From Clostridium algifaecis (GTDB lineage Bacteria > Bacillota > Clostridia > Clostridiales > Clostridiaceae): a stretch of DNA of 64,000 nucleotides. This document shows, one piece after another, positions 30,845 to 38,893 of this stretch; position 1 is the stretch's first letter; every line of letters starts with the position of its first letter. The position numbers and the translations under genes are program-made. The notes under the pieces are model-generated. The model worked only from the letters and a program-made list of their open reading frames with translations. It was not told where the DNA came from and did not search any database. The stretch spans positions 62,001-126,000 of the forward strand of contig NZ_JAGGLM010000006.1 of the NCBI RefSeq assembly GCF_017874415.1. The letters are read 5' to 3'.

Positions 30845-31130
30845 GGTATCAATTAAACATTATATATATTGTGAAGATGGGAATAAGTAAATTATTACAA
30901 ATTTCAAGAGAGAAACTCACCTGGTGTAAGAGTTTTAAATGAGAATAATTGAAATGCCTCCCTGAACTCTGAATTGAAATTTACCAGTAGATTTTAGTGG
31001 GTATGCCCATTATAGCATTGAGGTATTTTGTACCAAACAAATAAATTTGATTATTATGTATAACATAATAAACAGAGTGGAATAGCAGAAAAACTCCTGT
31101 CTCTGAATAGAGGCAAGAGTTTTATTTTAT
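30845..31130 (+). promoter_or_regulatory. T-box riboswitch, specifier TGC (cysteine)
   Basis: The leader shows stem I landmarks (AGTA, AGAGAG, the distal loop CTGGTG inside AAACTC/GAGTTT) and a specifier segment GAAA-TGC-CTCC at 30951-30961. Aligned with the leu T-boxes of this window (GAAA-CTC-ATCC), the specifier is TGC at 30955-30957. The T-box bulge is TGGA (31078-31081), pairing with a tRNA whose discriminator base is U, as in tRNA-Cys; Met tRNA would need TGGT. The T-box core (31074-31088) is degenerate after TGGA. A terminator stem AAAACTC/GAGTTTT (31090-31123) with a T-rich tail follows. Confidence 0.85.
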
Positions 31131-31170
31131 ATTCTATTTTCATTATAAATATAATACTGGAGGAATAAAT

Positions 31171-31908
31171 ATGATAAGAATAAAAAATCTCCATAAAAAA
31201 TTTAATGGAGTCGATGTTCTAAAGGGTATTAACCTTGATGTAAAAAAAGGTGAAGTTGTAGTTATAATTGGACCTTCTGGTACAGGGAAATCAACTTTAT
31301 TAAGATGTATAAATTTTCTTGAAGCTCCTGAAAAGGGGTCAATAGAAATTGAAAATTTAAAAATAGATGCTGAAAAAGCTAGTAAGTCAGAAATACATGA
31401 ACTTAGAAAACATACATCTATGGTTTTTCAAAATTATAATCTTTTTTATAATAAAACTGCAATTGAAAATATTATGGAGCCTTTAACACAGGTAAAAAAT
31501 ATGAACAAAAATGAAGCAGAAAAAAAGGCTTTTGAAATATTATCAAAAGTTGGACTTCAAGATAAAAAAGATTATTATCCATCAAAGCTTTCGGGAGGCC
31601 AGCAGCAAAGAATAGGAATAGGACGAGCAATGGCTGTAAATCCTGATATAATGCTTTTTGACGAGCCTACATCAGCTCTTGATCCGGAACTTGTTGGAGA
31701 TGTACTAGCTGTAATAAAAAAGCTTGCAGAGAAAGATACAACCATGCTTATAGTAACTCATGAAATGAGATTTGCCAAAGAAGCAGCTGACAGAGTTGTA
31801 TTTATTGATGGAGGGACTATTGTTGAACAGGGTACACCTGACGAAATATTCAATAATCCTAAAAATGAAAGAACAATTAAATTTTTAAAACAAGTTGAAC
31901 TTAAATAA
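31171..31908 (+). CDS. Amino acid ABC transporter ATP-binding protein
   Basis: Cytoplasmic ATPase of a polar-amino-acid (PAAT, GlnQ/TcyC-like) importer, 245 residues. It shows Walker [11 protein letters not shown]-loop [12 protein letters not shown], signature [10 protein letters not shown], Walker [14 protein letters not shown] and the switch His in VTHEM. It is the first gene of a three-gene importer behind the Cys T-box, which points to cystine, cysteine or a related sulfur compound as the cargo. A GGAGG site precedes the start. Confidence 0.95.
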   Translation: MIRIKNLHKKFNGVDVLKGINLDVKKGEVVVIIGPSGTGKSTLLRCINFLEAPEKGSIEIENLKIDAEKASKSEIHELRKHTSMVFQNYNLFYNKTAIENIMEPLTQVKNMNKNEAEKKAFEILSKVGLQDKKDYYPSKLSGGQQQRIGIGRAMAVNPDIMLFDEPTSALDPELVGDVLAVIKKLAEKDTTMLIVTHEMRFAKEAADRVVFIDGGTIVEQGTPDEIFNNPKNERTIKFLKQVELK

Positions 31909-31926
31909 AAATAAGGAGTTATAAAA

Positions 31927-32595
31927 ATGAAATTCGATTTAGTATATTTTCTTAAAATATTTCCAGATTTAATTAAATATCTGCATTATACAATCTCTAT
32001 GTCTATCATATCAACATTAATCGGTTTTATAATAGCAAGTATTTTTGTAGCAATAAAGCTTTTAAACATCAAAATTTTAACAAAAATAATCAATGTGTAT
32101 ATATCATTTTTTAGAGGTACACCTCTCCTTGTACAATTATTCATATTTTACTATGGTATACCTCAAATAATAAAACCACTAAAAAACATATCACCTTTTG
32201 GTGCAATGATAATTGGCTTAAGTTTATGTGGTTCTGCATATATGACTGAAATTATAAGAGGGGCAATAGAATCTGTGCCTAAAGGTCAATTGGAAGCCGC
32301 ATTATCTATAGGTATGACCCAATTGCAGGCATTTAAAAGAATTGTATATCCTCAAGCCATTAGAATAGCTGTACCAGGTATAGGAAATGAATTTGTGGAT
32401 TTATTAAAGAGTTCTTCTCTCGCATTTGTTCTTGGACTTACAGAAATTCTCGCGAGAGCTCAGATGGATGCAGCTTCAAGCTTTAAAGTTATGGAAACTT
32501 ATTTAGCTCTTGCTATAGTTTACTGGATAGTAGTTGAAATATTTAATTTCATTCAGAGAATAATAGAGAAAAAATTATCAAAAGCTTATTCATAA
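31927..32595 (+). CDS. Amino acid ABC transporter permease
   Basis: Membrane permease of the HisM/GlnP type, 222 residues with about five transmembrane segments. The N-terminal YTISMSIISTLIGF and the cytoplasmic EAA loop (EAALSIGMTQLQAFKRIVYP) are present. The EAA loop docks onto the ATPase encoded 18 bases upstream. A single permease gene suggests a homodimer. Cargo is inferred to be cystine/cysteine from the T-box. Confidence 0.94.
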   Translation: MKFDLVYFLKIFPDLIKYLHYTISMSIISTLIGFIIASIFVAIKLLNIKILTKIINVYISFFRGTPLLVQLFIFYYGIPQIIKPLKNISPFGAMIIGLSLCGSAYMTEIIRGAIESVPKGQLEAALSIGMTQLQAFKRIVYPQAIRIAVPGIGNEFVDLLKSSSLAFVLGLTEILARAQMDAASSFKVMETYLALAIVYWIVVEIFNFIQRIIEKKLSKAYS

Positions 32596-32630
32596 TTTAA
32601 ATATATTATTTTTATAATGGGGGTCTAAAA

Positions 32631-33446
32631 ATGAAGAAAAAGATATTAACACTAATTTTAACATCATTACTGGCAATAGGAGTATTAAGTGGATGTTCCA
32701 GCAGTAGTACTAGCAGTACTACTTCATCAAATGATTCAAATACAATTAAAGTTGGAACTTCTACAGATTACAGGCCTTTTGCATTCATAAACCAGGGTGA
32801 AAGCCAGGACAAAGTAAAAGGATTGGAAATTGATGTATGGAATGAAATAGCTAAAAGAAACAACTGGAAAGTACAATATGTGATTGCCAACTGGAATGGT
32901 CTTATAGGAATGCTTGATTCAGGTAAGGTAGATACTATTGCCCATCAGGTAACAATAACTCCTGAGAGAAAACAAAAATACTATTTTTCAGATCCATATG
33001 TATATTCAGGAGTTCAGCTAGCTGTTAAAAAAGGAAATAATTCTATAAAATCTTTAAAGGATTTAAACGGAAAAACTGTAGCCGTTGAATCAGGAATGAA
33101 CTTTTACAAAGCAATAGAAAAATATAATAGTCAAGGTGGATCTGTAAAAATAAAGCAATATAGTGATTACAATTCAATTTTTTCAGAAGTAAACCTTGGA
33201 AGAGCAGATGCTTTAGTTGAAGATAAACTTGCAATAATGGATACAATCAAACGTTCGAATTACAATCTTCAATTGGCAGAACAACCTATAGAAAAGATGC
33301 AAAATGCTTTTCCAATGCTTAAAAATGACCAGAATAAACAAAAAATAGAAAAAATAAATAAAACATTAAAAGCAATGAAACAAGATGGAACATTAAAGAA
33401 GATATCAGAAAAATGGTTTGGTTCGGACATAACAACTGATAAATAA
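32631..33446 (+). CDS. Amino acid ABC transporter substrate-binding lipoprotein
   Basis: Extracellular binding lipoprotein of 271 residues. The signal peptide ends in the lipobox LSGC (Cys22) followed by a Ser/Thr-rich linker. The SBP_bac_3 domain includes KVGTSTDYRPFAFI, GLEIDVWNEIAKR and the hinge region LNGKTVAVESGMNFYKAIEK. It is the third gene of the importer operon controlled by the Cys T-box and is followed by a terminator. Confidence 0.94.
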   Translation: MKKKILTLILTSLLAIGVLSGCSSSSTSSTTSSNDSNTIKVGTSTDYRPFAFINQGESQDKVKGLEIDVWNEIAKRNNWKVQYVIANWNGLIGMLDSGKVDTIAHQVTITPERKQKYYFSDPYVYSGVQLAVKKGNNSIKSLKDLNGKTVAVESGMNFYKAIEKYNSQGGSVKIKQYSDYNSIFSEVNLGRADALVEDKLAIMDTIKRSNYNLQLAEQPIEKMQNAFPMLKNDQNKQKIEKINKTLKAMKQDGTLKKISEKWFGSDITTDK

Positions 33447-33501
33447 TAAAAATTCATTAATACTAAAAAACAAAAATATTAAAAACACTATAATTTTAAT
33501 G

Positions 33502-33545
33502 ATAACTAGATAGAAGCATTGTTATGCTAATATCTAGTTATTTTA
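33502..33545 (+). terminator. Terminator of the ABC transporter operon
   Basis: Outer arms ATAACTAGATA (33502-33512) and complement (33531-33541) with an inner AGCAT/ATGCT stem, then TTTT. Confidence 0.8.
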
Positions 33546-33604
33546 AACTATTCAATATAAAATATTCCCATTTATTAAATCATATGGATAATCATACAAT
33601 ATTT

Positions 33605-34555
33605 TTATAATTTGAATTTTTCTAAACTTTCATCAATTTCTTTTGCAACCTCATTAAAATTTTTCACCATACATTTTTTTACTTCATTAATAGGTATATT
33701 TAAAAATGTATTTAAAATTCCACTATCAAGCTGCGTACCAGCACATTCTTTCATAATTCTAATCGCTTTATTATGTTCCATTCCATTTCTATAAGGTCTA
33801 TTTGTAACTAATGCAGAATAAGTATCCGCAACTGCTATAATTCTAGATTGTATGGGAATATTATCCGCATCTATATGATAATATCCTTTTCCATCCATAC
33901 GTTCATGATGATATAGTATCCAATCTGATATTTCATTAAAACCACTTATAGGTTTAATAATATCTCTGCTCATTTTAGCATGAGTTCTCATTATATTCAT
34001 TTCAGAATCACTCAATTTACCTGGTTTATTCAATATATACTCTGGTACCCCTATTTTGCCTACATCATGTAAAAGTCCTGCATATTCAATCATTTTCATA
34101 TTAAATTTTTTTGATAAATTCTTACAGATTAATATACTTAAATTGGCCACATGCTCTGAATGTCCCTCAGTATATTTATCTCTAACTTCTATAGCCCTTG
34201 TCAAAGACCTAATTGTTTGCATATATGTTTCATCTATTAGTCTTAACATTTTAGATTGAATTATTATTCCTATAAATACAAATATGGCCCCCAAAAATAA
34301 TATAACTCCAGTAAGAAGTAATCTAATTATTATGATGCGTCCTCTTATTGTACAAAATGCCATTAATAAATATCCGAATAAGAAAAAACATATTAAAGTT
34401 AAATGGATTTCACATAATATGTTTATAGATTTTCTTCTTTTAACAGGTATTAGTTTTAATTTCTTATATATGTTAAAACTTATTTTTATGTTGACACTCA
34501 TAATAACTGCACCTAACACAATTAATATGAAACTTGATATTAAATTTGGATTCAT
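33605..34555 (-). CDS. Membrane HD-GYP phosphodiesterase-like protein
   Basis: Three or four N-terminal hydrophobic segments (residues 1-105) precede an HD-GYP domain of 316 residues total. The metal motif HDVGKIGVPEYILNKPGKL is intact. The GYP motif reads HHERMDGKGYYH, so the canonical GYP is GYY. HD-GYP domains hydrolyse cyclic di-GMP or related cyclic dinucleotides; the changed third residue may alter partner binding more than catalysis. AGGGGG lies before the start. The gene stands alone, with a terminator hairpin upstream. Confidence 0.88.
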   Translation of the reverse strand: MNPNLISSFILIVLGAVIMSVNIKISFNIYKKLKLIPVKRRKSINILCEIHLTLICFFLFGYLLMAFCTIRGRIIIIRLLLTGVILFLGAIFVFIGIIIQSKMLRLIDETYMQTIRSLTRAIEVRDKYTEGHSEHVANLSILICKNLSKKFNMKMIEYAGLLHDVGKIGVPEYILNKPGKLSDSEMNIMRTHAKMSRDIIKPISGFNEISDWILYHHERMDGKGYYHIDADNIPIQSRIIAVADTYSALVTNRPYRNGMEHNKAIRIMKECAGTQLDSGILNTFLNIPINEVKKCMVKNFNEVAKEIDESLEKFKL

Positions 34556-34589
34556 TTTCTGCCCCCTTGTTTATATTTTTAAATTTAAT

Positions 34590-34624
34590 AAAAAAAGCCA
34601 CCAATTAAATTAAATAATTGATGG
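34590..34624 (-). terminator. Terminator between the aldo/keto reductase and the HD-GYP gene
   Basis: Minus-strand arms 34615-34624 and 34598-34607 form a 10-bp stem with one wobble, followed by CTTTTTTT. A GGAG site and a nine-codon frame (MMNFFPSII) overlap the 5' arm, so an attenuator for the HD-GYP gene is possible, but a plain terminator for the upstream gene is simpler. Confidence 0.75.
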
Positions 34625-34778
34625 AAAAAAATTCATCATAATCTCCAAAATCAGATAAGCAAATTATATCACTATATCAGAAATTAATAAACCTATAAAT
34701 TTATTTAATTATCTTTAAATTTACATATACTTTCAAGATTAAAAATCTCTTTCACAAAAATACATTCATGCTAAATCA

Positions 34779-35618
34779 CTAAAATTCTTCGTAGGTCCTG
34801 GGATCCTGCTTGTTATTTCTTCCTGATTCACGGGTAAGTTGAAAAATTCCTTTCATTTCTTCTTCTGACAATTCAAAATCAAAAATATCCATATTTTCAT
34901 GCTGGTGCTTGCTTGAAGATGCTTTTGGAATTGGAACTGCCCCAAGCTGCAGGTGCCAGCGTAAAATTACCTGTGAGACAGACTTTTTATGAGTTTTAGC
35001 TATTTTATTAATAATTTCTTCTTTAAGTATACTATTTCCTCTTCCAAGCGGACTCCATGACTCTGTTACAATTTTATGTTCTGAGTCCCATAGTCTCTGT
35101 TTCTCTTGATTAAAATATGGATGGAGCTCAATCTGATTTATGCTTGGAGCTTTACCTGTTTCTTTTATCAATCGTTCTATATACTCCGGAATAAAGTTAC
35201 AAACACCTATTGATCGAATCAGCCCTTGATTTTTTAATTCTATCAGAGCTTGCCATGCCTCAACATATAAATCCACTCTGGGGTTAGGCCAGTGAATCAA
35301 GTATAGATCATAATAATCAAGTCCAGCCCTAAACAATGACTCCTGAACCGTTACAATTGCCTGCTTATACGAATGATGACGTCCCGGCAATTTGGAAGTA
35401 ATCAAAAGTTTATCTCTTGATACAGAGCTTTGACGAACTGCTTCACCTACGGTTCCTTCATTTTCATAATTAAATGCGGTATCAATCAATCTATATCCCA
35501 TATCAATTGCGTTTTTTATTACTTCTACTCCATCAGTACCATTTAATTTATAGGTTCCAAAGCCAATGGAAGGTATTTTTAATCCATCATTTAACTCCAT
35601 TTCTTTGATTTTTTCCAT
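34779..35618 (-). CDS. Aldo/keto reductase
   Basis: NADPH-dependent reductase of the AKR superfamily (YvgN-like), 279 residues. The catalytic tetrad is visible: Asp46 and Tyr51 in DTAFNYENE, Lys76 in LLITSKLPG and His109 in YLIHWPNP. The cofactor-binding C-terminal IPKASSSKHQHENM is typical. An AAGGAG site precedes the start at a slightly long distance. The gene stands alone; the carbonyl substrate is unknown. Confidence 0.93.
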   Translation of the reverse strand: MEKIKEMELNDGLKIPSIGFGTYKLNGTDGVEVIKNAIDMGYRLIDTAFNYENEGTVGEAVRQSSVSRDKLLITSKLPGRHHSYKQAIVTVQESLFRAGLDYYDLYLIHWPNPRVDLYVEAWQALIELKNQGLIRSIGVCNFIPEYIERLIKETGKAPSINQIELHPYFNQEKQRLWDSEHKIVTESWSPLGRGNSILKEEIINKIAKTHKKSVSQVILRWHLQLGAVPIPKASSSKHQHENMDIFDFELSEEEMKGIFQLTRESGRNNKQDPRTYEEF

Positions 35619-35817
35619 TTAATATACACACTCCTTAATCTCTATAATTTTTGTATTTTTAATCCCAAATTATAATTATTGGATTATTTTATACATTTTA
35701 TTTCCTAGTTTAATACTTCACTCATATGTAAAGTTCTCCTTTTTTTATAATTATAATTCATAAGCAGTGTCAATACAATTTAATCTATAAATTTGTCTTT
35801 TGTCCCTTATTTTATTC

Positions 35818-35864
35818 AAAAAAATAAAAGCATTAACTTTTAATAATTGGGTAAATGCTTTTAT
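35818..35864 (-). terminator. Terminator of the superoxide dismutase gene
   Basis: An 11-bp stem (35824-35834 with 35854-35864) just downstream of the SOD stop, with a T-run on the minus strand. Confidence 0.75.
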
Positions 35865-35874
35865 CTTTTTATTA

Positions 35875-36423
35875 TCATCTCATCCAACGAATAACACCAC
35901 ATGCTAATCTTCTGCCAGATCCCCCTGCTGGCTGTGTTCTATAGTCATCTGGACCTTCGTGTATTATTACAGATTTTCCTACAACTTGAGCAACTTTAAA
36001 TTTATTAGTAAAAAAGGTCATTCTAGCATAGCCGTTATTTGAAAATAGAACCGGAAAATCACCTGCATGGTTGCCATGAGGCTGATTGGTTGGATTCCAA
36101 TGTCCTCCTGCAGCTGTAAATGGTTCTCTAGAATCGCCTATACTACAGTTTCCATTTTCATGTATATGAAATCCATGAGGTCCAACTTGTGGTCTGCCTC
36201 CTCCTGCAGGTCTATATTGTGGAAGTCCATTAATCTGAACAGAAACTTCAGTTCCTCCTCTTACATCTGTAAATGTTACATTACCTCTTATATTAGGTGC
36301 CAATGGTCCTCCTGTTATATTTGCAACAGCTCTTCTAGTCCGCTGCCTATCCATATTTTCATCATTCCTATATCCATAGTAAGTATAGTTCAAAAAAGGA
36401 CATCGTGCATAATTAAAGTTCAT
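35875..36423 (-). CDS. Cu/Zn-type superoxide dismutase family protein
   Basis: Dismutates superoxide to oxygen and peroxide. All metal ligands are kept: His86 and His88 (GFHIHENG), bridging His108 (GGHWNP), His116 and His119 with Asp122 (PHGNHAGDFP) and His155 (IIHEGPDDYRTQPAGGSG). Cys93 and Cys175 could form the structural disulfide. Start is ATG 36423 with GGAGG five bases upstream. There is no signal peptide, whereas most bacterial Cu/Zn SODs are exported; the 35-residue N-terminal extension is Cys/Tyr/Arg-rich. In a spore former it could act in the mother cell or spore coat, next to a spore SASP gene. That role is inference. Confidence 0.9.
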   Translation of the reverse strand: MNFNYARCPFLNYTYYGYRNDENMDRQRTRRAVANITGGPLAPNIRGNVTFTDVRGGTEVSVQINGLPQYRPAGGGRPQVGPHGFHIHENGNCSIGDSREPFTAAGGHWNPTNQPHGNHAGDFPVLFSNNGYARMTFFTNKFKVAQVVGKSVIIHEGPDDYRTQPAGGSGRRLACGVIRWMR

Positions 36424-36605
36424 GAATACCTCCAAATTTAAATATTACAATTAATTTATTTTATTCATTTAATTGTAATTTGTTACAACTATGGATAGAT
36501 TATAAAGGTATACTAATTAGGATGTATTTTAAATTATCTGAATAATTTACTAAGTATATCTTTATGTAAAAGTATAAAACTAATACTGATATGGAGGTGT
36601 TAATA

Positions 36606-36812
36606 ATGAGTAGAAAACCTTTAGTTCCAGGGGCTAAAAAAAAGTTAGAAAAACTAAAAACAGAATATGCAAATGAATTTGACGTTAATTTTAATAATGG
36701 CAGCAAAGCTGACAATCCTTCCAAATTAAATGGAGCCATTGGAGGACCTGTTGGTGGATTAATGACTAAAAAAATGGTAGAGGCTTTTGAAAAAAATTTA
36801 ATTAATAAGTAA
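36606..36812 (+). CDS. Alpha/beta-type small acid-soluble spore protein
   Basis: A 68-residue SASP-like protein that would coat and protect DNA in dormant spores. It has the conserved LEKLKTEYANEFDV segment and the C-terminal GAIGGPVGGLMTKKMVEAFE, equivalent to the GGxMTxxMV block of the family. ATG 36606 is preferred, with GGAGG eight bases upstream; an earlier in-frame ATG overlaps that site. It should be made in the forespore (sigma-G type control), but I did not identify the promoter. Confidence 0.85.
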   Translation: MSRKPLVPGAKKKLEKLKTEYANEFDVNFNNGSKADNPSKLNGAIGGPVGGLMTKKMVEAFEKNLINK

Positions 36813-36836
36813 CCCTCATTTTCAACTTATTATTAG

Positions 36837-36883
36837 AGAACGTACTTAGATTTGTGTAAATCAAATCTAAGTACGTTCTTCTG
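36837..36883 (+). terminator. Terminator of the SASP gene
   Basis: A perfect 18-bp stem (36837-36854 with 36862-36879, loop tgtaaat) followed by T-rich sequence. Confidence 0.85.
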
Positions 36884-36954
36884 ATTCTTTAAATTTAAAT
36901 ATTTCTAATATATCATAATTCATTTGAAAGTTGAGTTAGCATATATTTTAATTT

Positions 36955-37881
36955 TTACGACAGATTTTTTCCAGCATAAATCTTTGATTTAAAGAAAAAG
37001 AATATTATTATTAAAATTGTAAACAAAGGTGAAATGTATTCAGGTACTTCAATATGAAACCCTTCAAGAACCATAACAATGCCAAGACATAGTACCGAGT
37101 ACATAGCACCATTTTTAAGATAAATATATTTTTTAATTTTCTCTATACTTCCCATTGTAATCTTTCTAACAACAATAGCCCCTAGACCATTCCCCACTAT
37201 AATTAATGGAATTGACATTGTAAATGCAAATGCCCCTAAAACTCCATCAATTGAAAAGGTAGTATCTATTATCTCCAAGTACAATATTTTGCTTACATCG
37301 GACATTTCGCTAGTATTATTAAGCAACTTTTTCTCGTTTTCTTCTGCATTTTTTTTAAATCCATCGGTTATAAAAAATGCAGATGATCCAATTACAGCTG
37401 ATAAAGCAAGTACTGGATTGTATTTTAAAGCTAATGCTACAATACCAACTAAAATGATCGAAACAACAGCATAAAACCAAGTACCATTTTTAAGAAAGAA
37501 TTTTTCAGTTACAAGTCCTAAATGCTTATCTTCAATAAATAGCCAATGAAGAAACAAGAATATAAGAAATACTCCACCTCCAAGCATAAGTATAGGCGTT
37601 GAATATTCTATAGATTCTATTATATGTGGATCATTGGAAAAAGTTGCAGTTAATGCTCCTATAGGACCAAGGGATTGATTTGTAGCCCATACAATAGCCC
37701 AAGGCAATAATCCCCTTACTACAAATACTGCAAATAATATTCCATATAATAAGAACCATTTTTTTGCCTTTTCAGACATGGTTGATAGAACTTCAGCATT
37801 TATTACAGCATTATCTATACTTGAAACTACTTCAAATAAACATAAGCCTATTGTGATAAAAATGATTGATATAATTCCCAT
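36955..37881 (-). CDS. DUF475 family membrane protein (TerC-like)
   Basis: Integral membrane protein of 308 residues with about eight hydrophobic segments. The N-terminal LFEVVSSIDNAVINAEVL and the later IIDTTFSIDGVLGAFAFT are the two acidic repeats shared by DUF475 and TerC proteins. These are linked to metal (manganese or calcium) homeostasis and tellurite resistance. No ter genes are adjacent. Family assignment is confident; the transported ion is unknown. Confidence 0.85.
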   Translation of the reverse strand: MGIISIIFITIGLCLFEVVSSIDNAVINAEVLSTMSEKAKKWFLLYGILFAVFVVRGLLPWAIVWATNQSLGPIGALTATFSNDPHIIESIEYSTPILMLGGGVFLIFLFLHWLFIEDKHLGLVTEKFFLKNGTWFYAVVSIILVGIVALALKYNPVLALSAVIGSSAFFITDGFKKNAEENEKKLLNNTSEMSDVSKILYLEIIDTTFSIDGVLGAFAFTMSIPLIIVGNGLGAIVVRKITMGSIEKIKKYIYLKNGAMYSVLCLGIVMVLEGFHIEVPEYISPLFTILIIIFFFFKSKIYAGKNLS

Positions 37882-38067
37882 AAAATTAATCCTTTCAAAT
37901 AAAAATTTCAGTTTTTAAATAAGTAAGTATATTATTATTTACTTTCTTTTTTTATATATTTACCTTTTAAGTTTTAATAATATAAATTTGCGATTGTGTC
38001 TTAATTAATTCTAGTATATCATGAAATCTAAGTAATTAAATCATTGAAGTATAGCAACTAATTCGTA

Positions 38068-38190
38068 TTATAAGTTAACTCTTATCTGCTTTAACTTCAA
38101 AATATCTGTGCTTGCTGTAATTTCCATGTACCATGCAAATCTTATCTTTTTATTTGACGGACCAAGAGCTGTCCATTGTGTCTCAGTTTA
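38068..38190 (-). pseudogene. Remnant of an unidentified coding sequence
   Basis: The minus strand translates to ETQWTALGPSNKKIRFAWYM followed by EITASTDILKLKQIRVNL and a stop, a protein-like composition without a start codon. A TAA in the same frame immediately precedes it, and a neighbouring frame upstream also looks protein-like (VQNIQKVKEIERILN), suggesting a frameshifted end of a lost gene. I do not recognise the family. Confidence 0.35.
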
Positions 38191-38231
38191 AAATTCTTTC
38201 AATTTCTTTTACTTTCTGGATATTTTGAACA

Positions 38232-38269
38232 TAAAAAAACTAGCTCAATATTCAATATACTAAACTAGT
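38232..38269 (-). terminator. Terminator of the zeta-toxin remnant
   Basis: ACTAG/CTAGT outer arms with an inner AT stem, followed by TTTTTTT on the minus strand. Confidence 0.55.
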
Positions 38270-38270
38270 G

Positions 38271-38834
38271 TTATTTTAAAATATGACTACTCCATTTAGG
38301 AATTATATCTCTTTTCCATTTAATTACTCCATCACATATATAAGCTATATGCCTAAATTTATTTGTATTATCATATATATTTATTTCATTGCATAAATCT
38401 GATATCTTTTTTAAGTTGTCCAATGATTCATAATATCTTCTTTCTATAACTTCTTCTGGAATTCCGTGTCTACCTTTTGAAACTCTAATTTTAACTCTTT
38501 CTTTAGCAACATCAGGATTATCAACCCCAATGTAATTCATCACTACATAAAAACCTTCCTGCCTTGCTTTTCTTATATTTCTAACAATACTTTTGCCTTA
38601 AAGAGTAGTTTCTTGGTTAAATGATATATTGTTTTTAATATAGTAATTTATAAGTTTTACAGCCTCTCTTGCACACTTAATTTGAAGATTGCTATCTTTC
38701 CACGAACCTATTCTTGCCACCATCTCATCTGTATTTATTCTTTTTTCATTTTTGTCTCTTTCACAATAAATAGACTCATATATTGATGTTTTTCCAGCCC
38801 CATTTACTCCTGCAAATATAGTATAAGTAGCCAT
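38271..38834 (-). pseudogene. Zeta-toxin-like kinase gene with an in-frame nonsense codon
   Basis: The full frame encodes 186 amino acids of a zeta toxin/AAA-type P-loop kinase. Such toxins phosphorylate UDP-N-acetylglucosamine or similar nucleotide sugars. The Walker A motif FAGVNGAGKTS is near the N-terminus. Codon 79 is TAA (38598-38600) between NQETTL and GKSIVRNIRKARQEGFYVVM, where relatives read NQETTLSGKSI; TCA to TAA is a single base change. The frame is otherwise open to the normal stop. ATG 38834 overlaps the stop of the upstream antitoxin remnant (TAATG). The toxin is therefore almost certainly inactive unless the stop is read through. Confidence 0.85.
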
Positions 38835-38884
38835 TACTTTTTACCTATTACTCTTTCCTGTTCCTTTTGTAGTACCAAATCAGA

Positions 38885-38893
38885 TAATGTAAT
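38885..38893. repeat. Target-site duplication, left copy
   Basis: TAATGTAAT, repeated exactly at 40266-40274 on the other side of the IS element. Confidence 0.85.
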
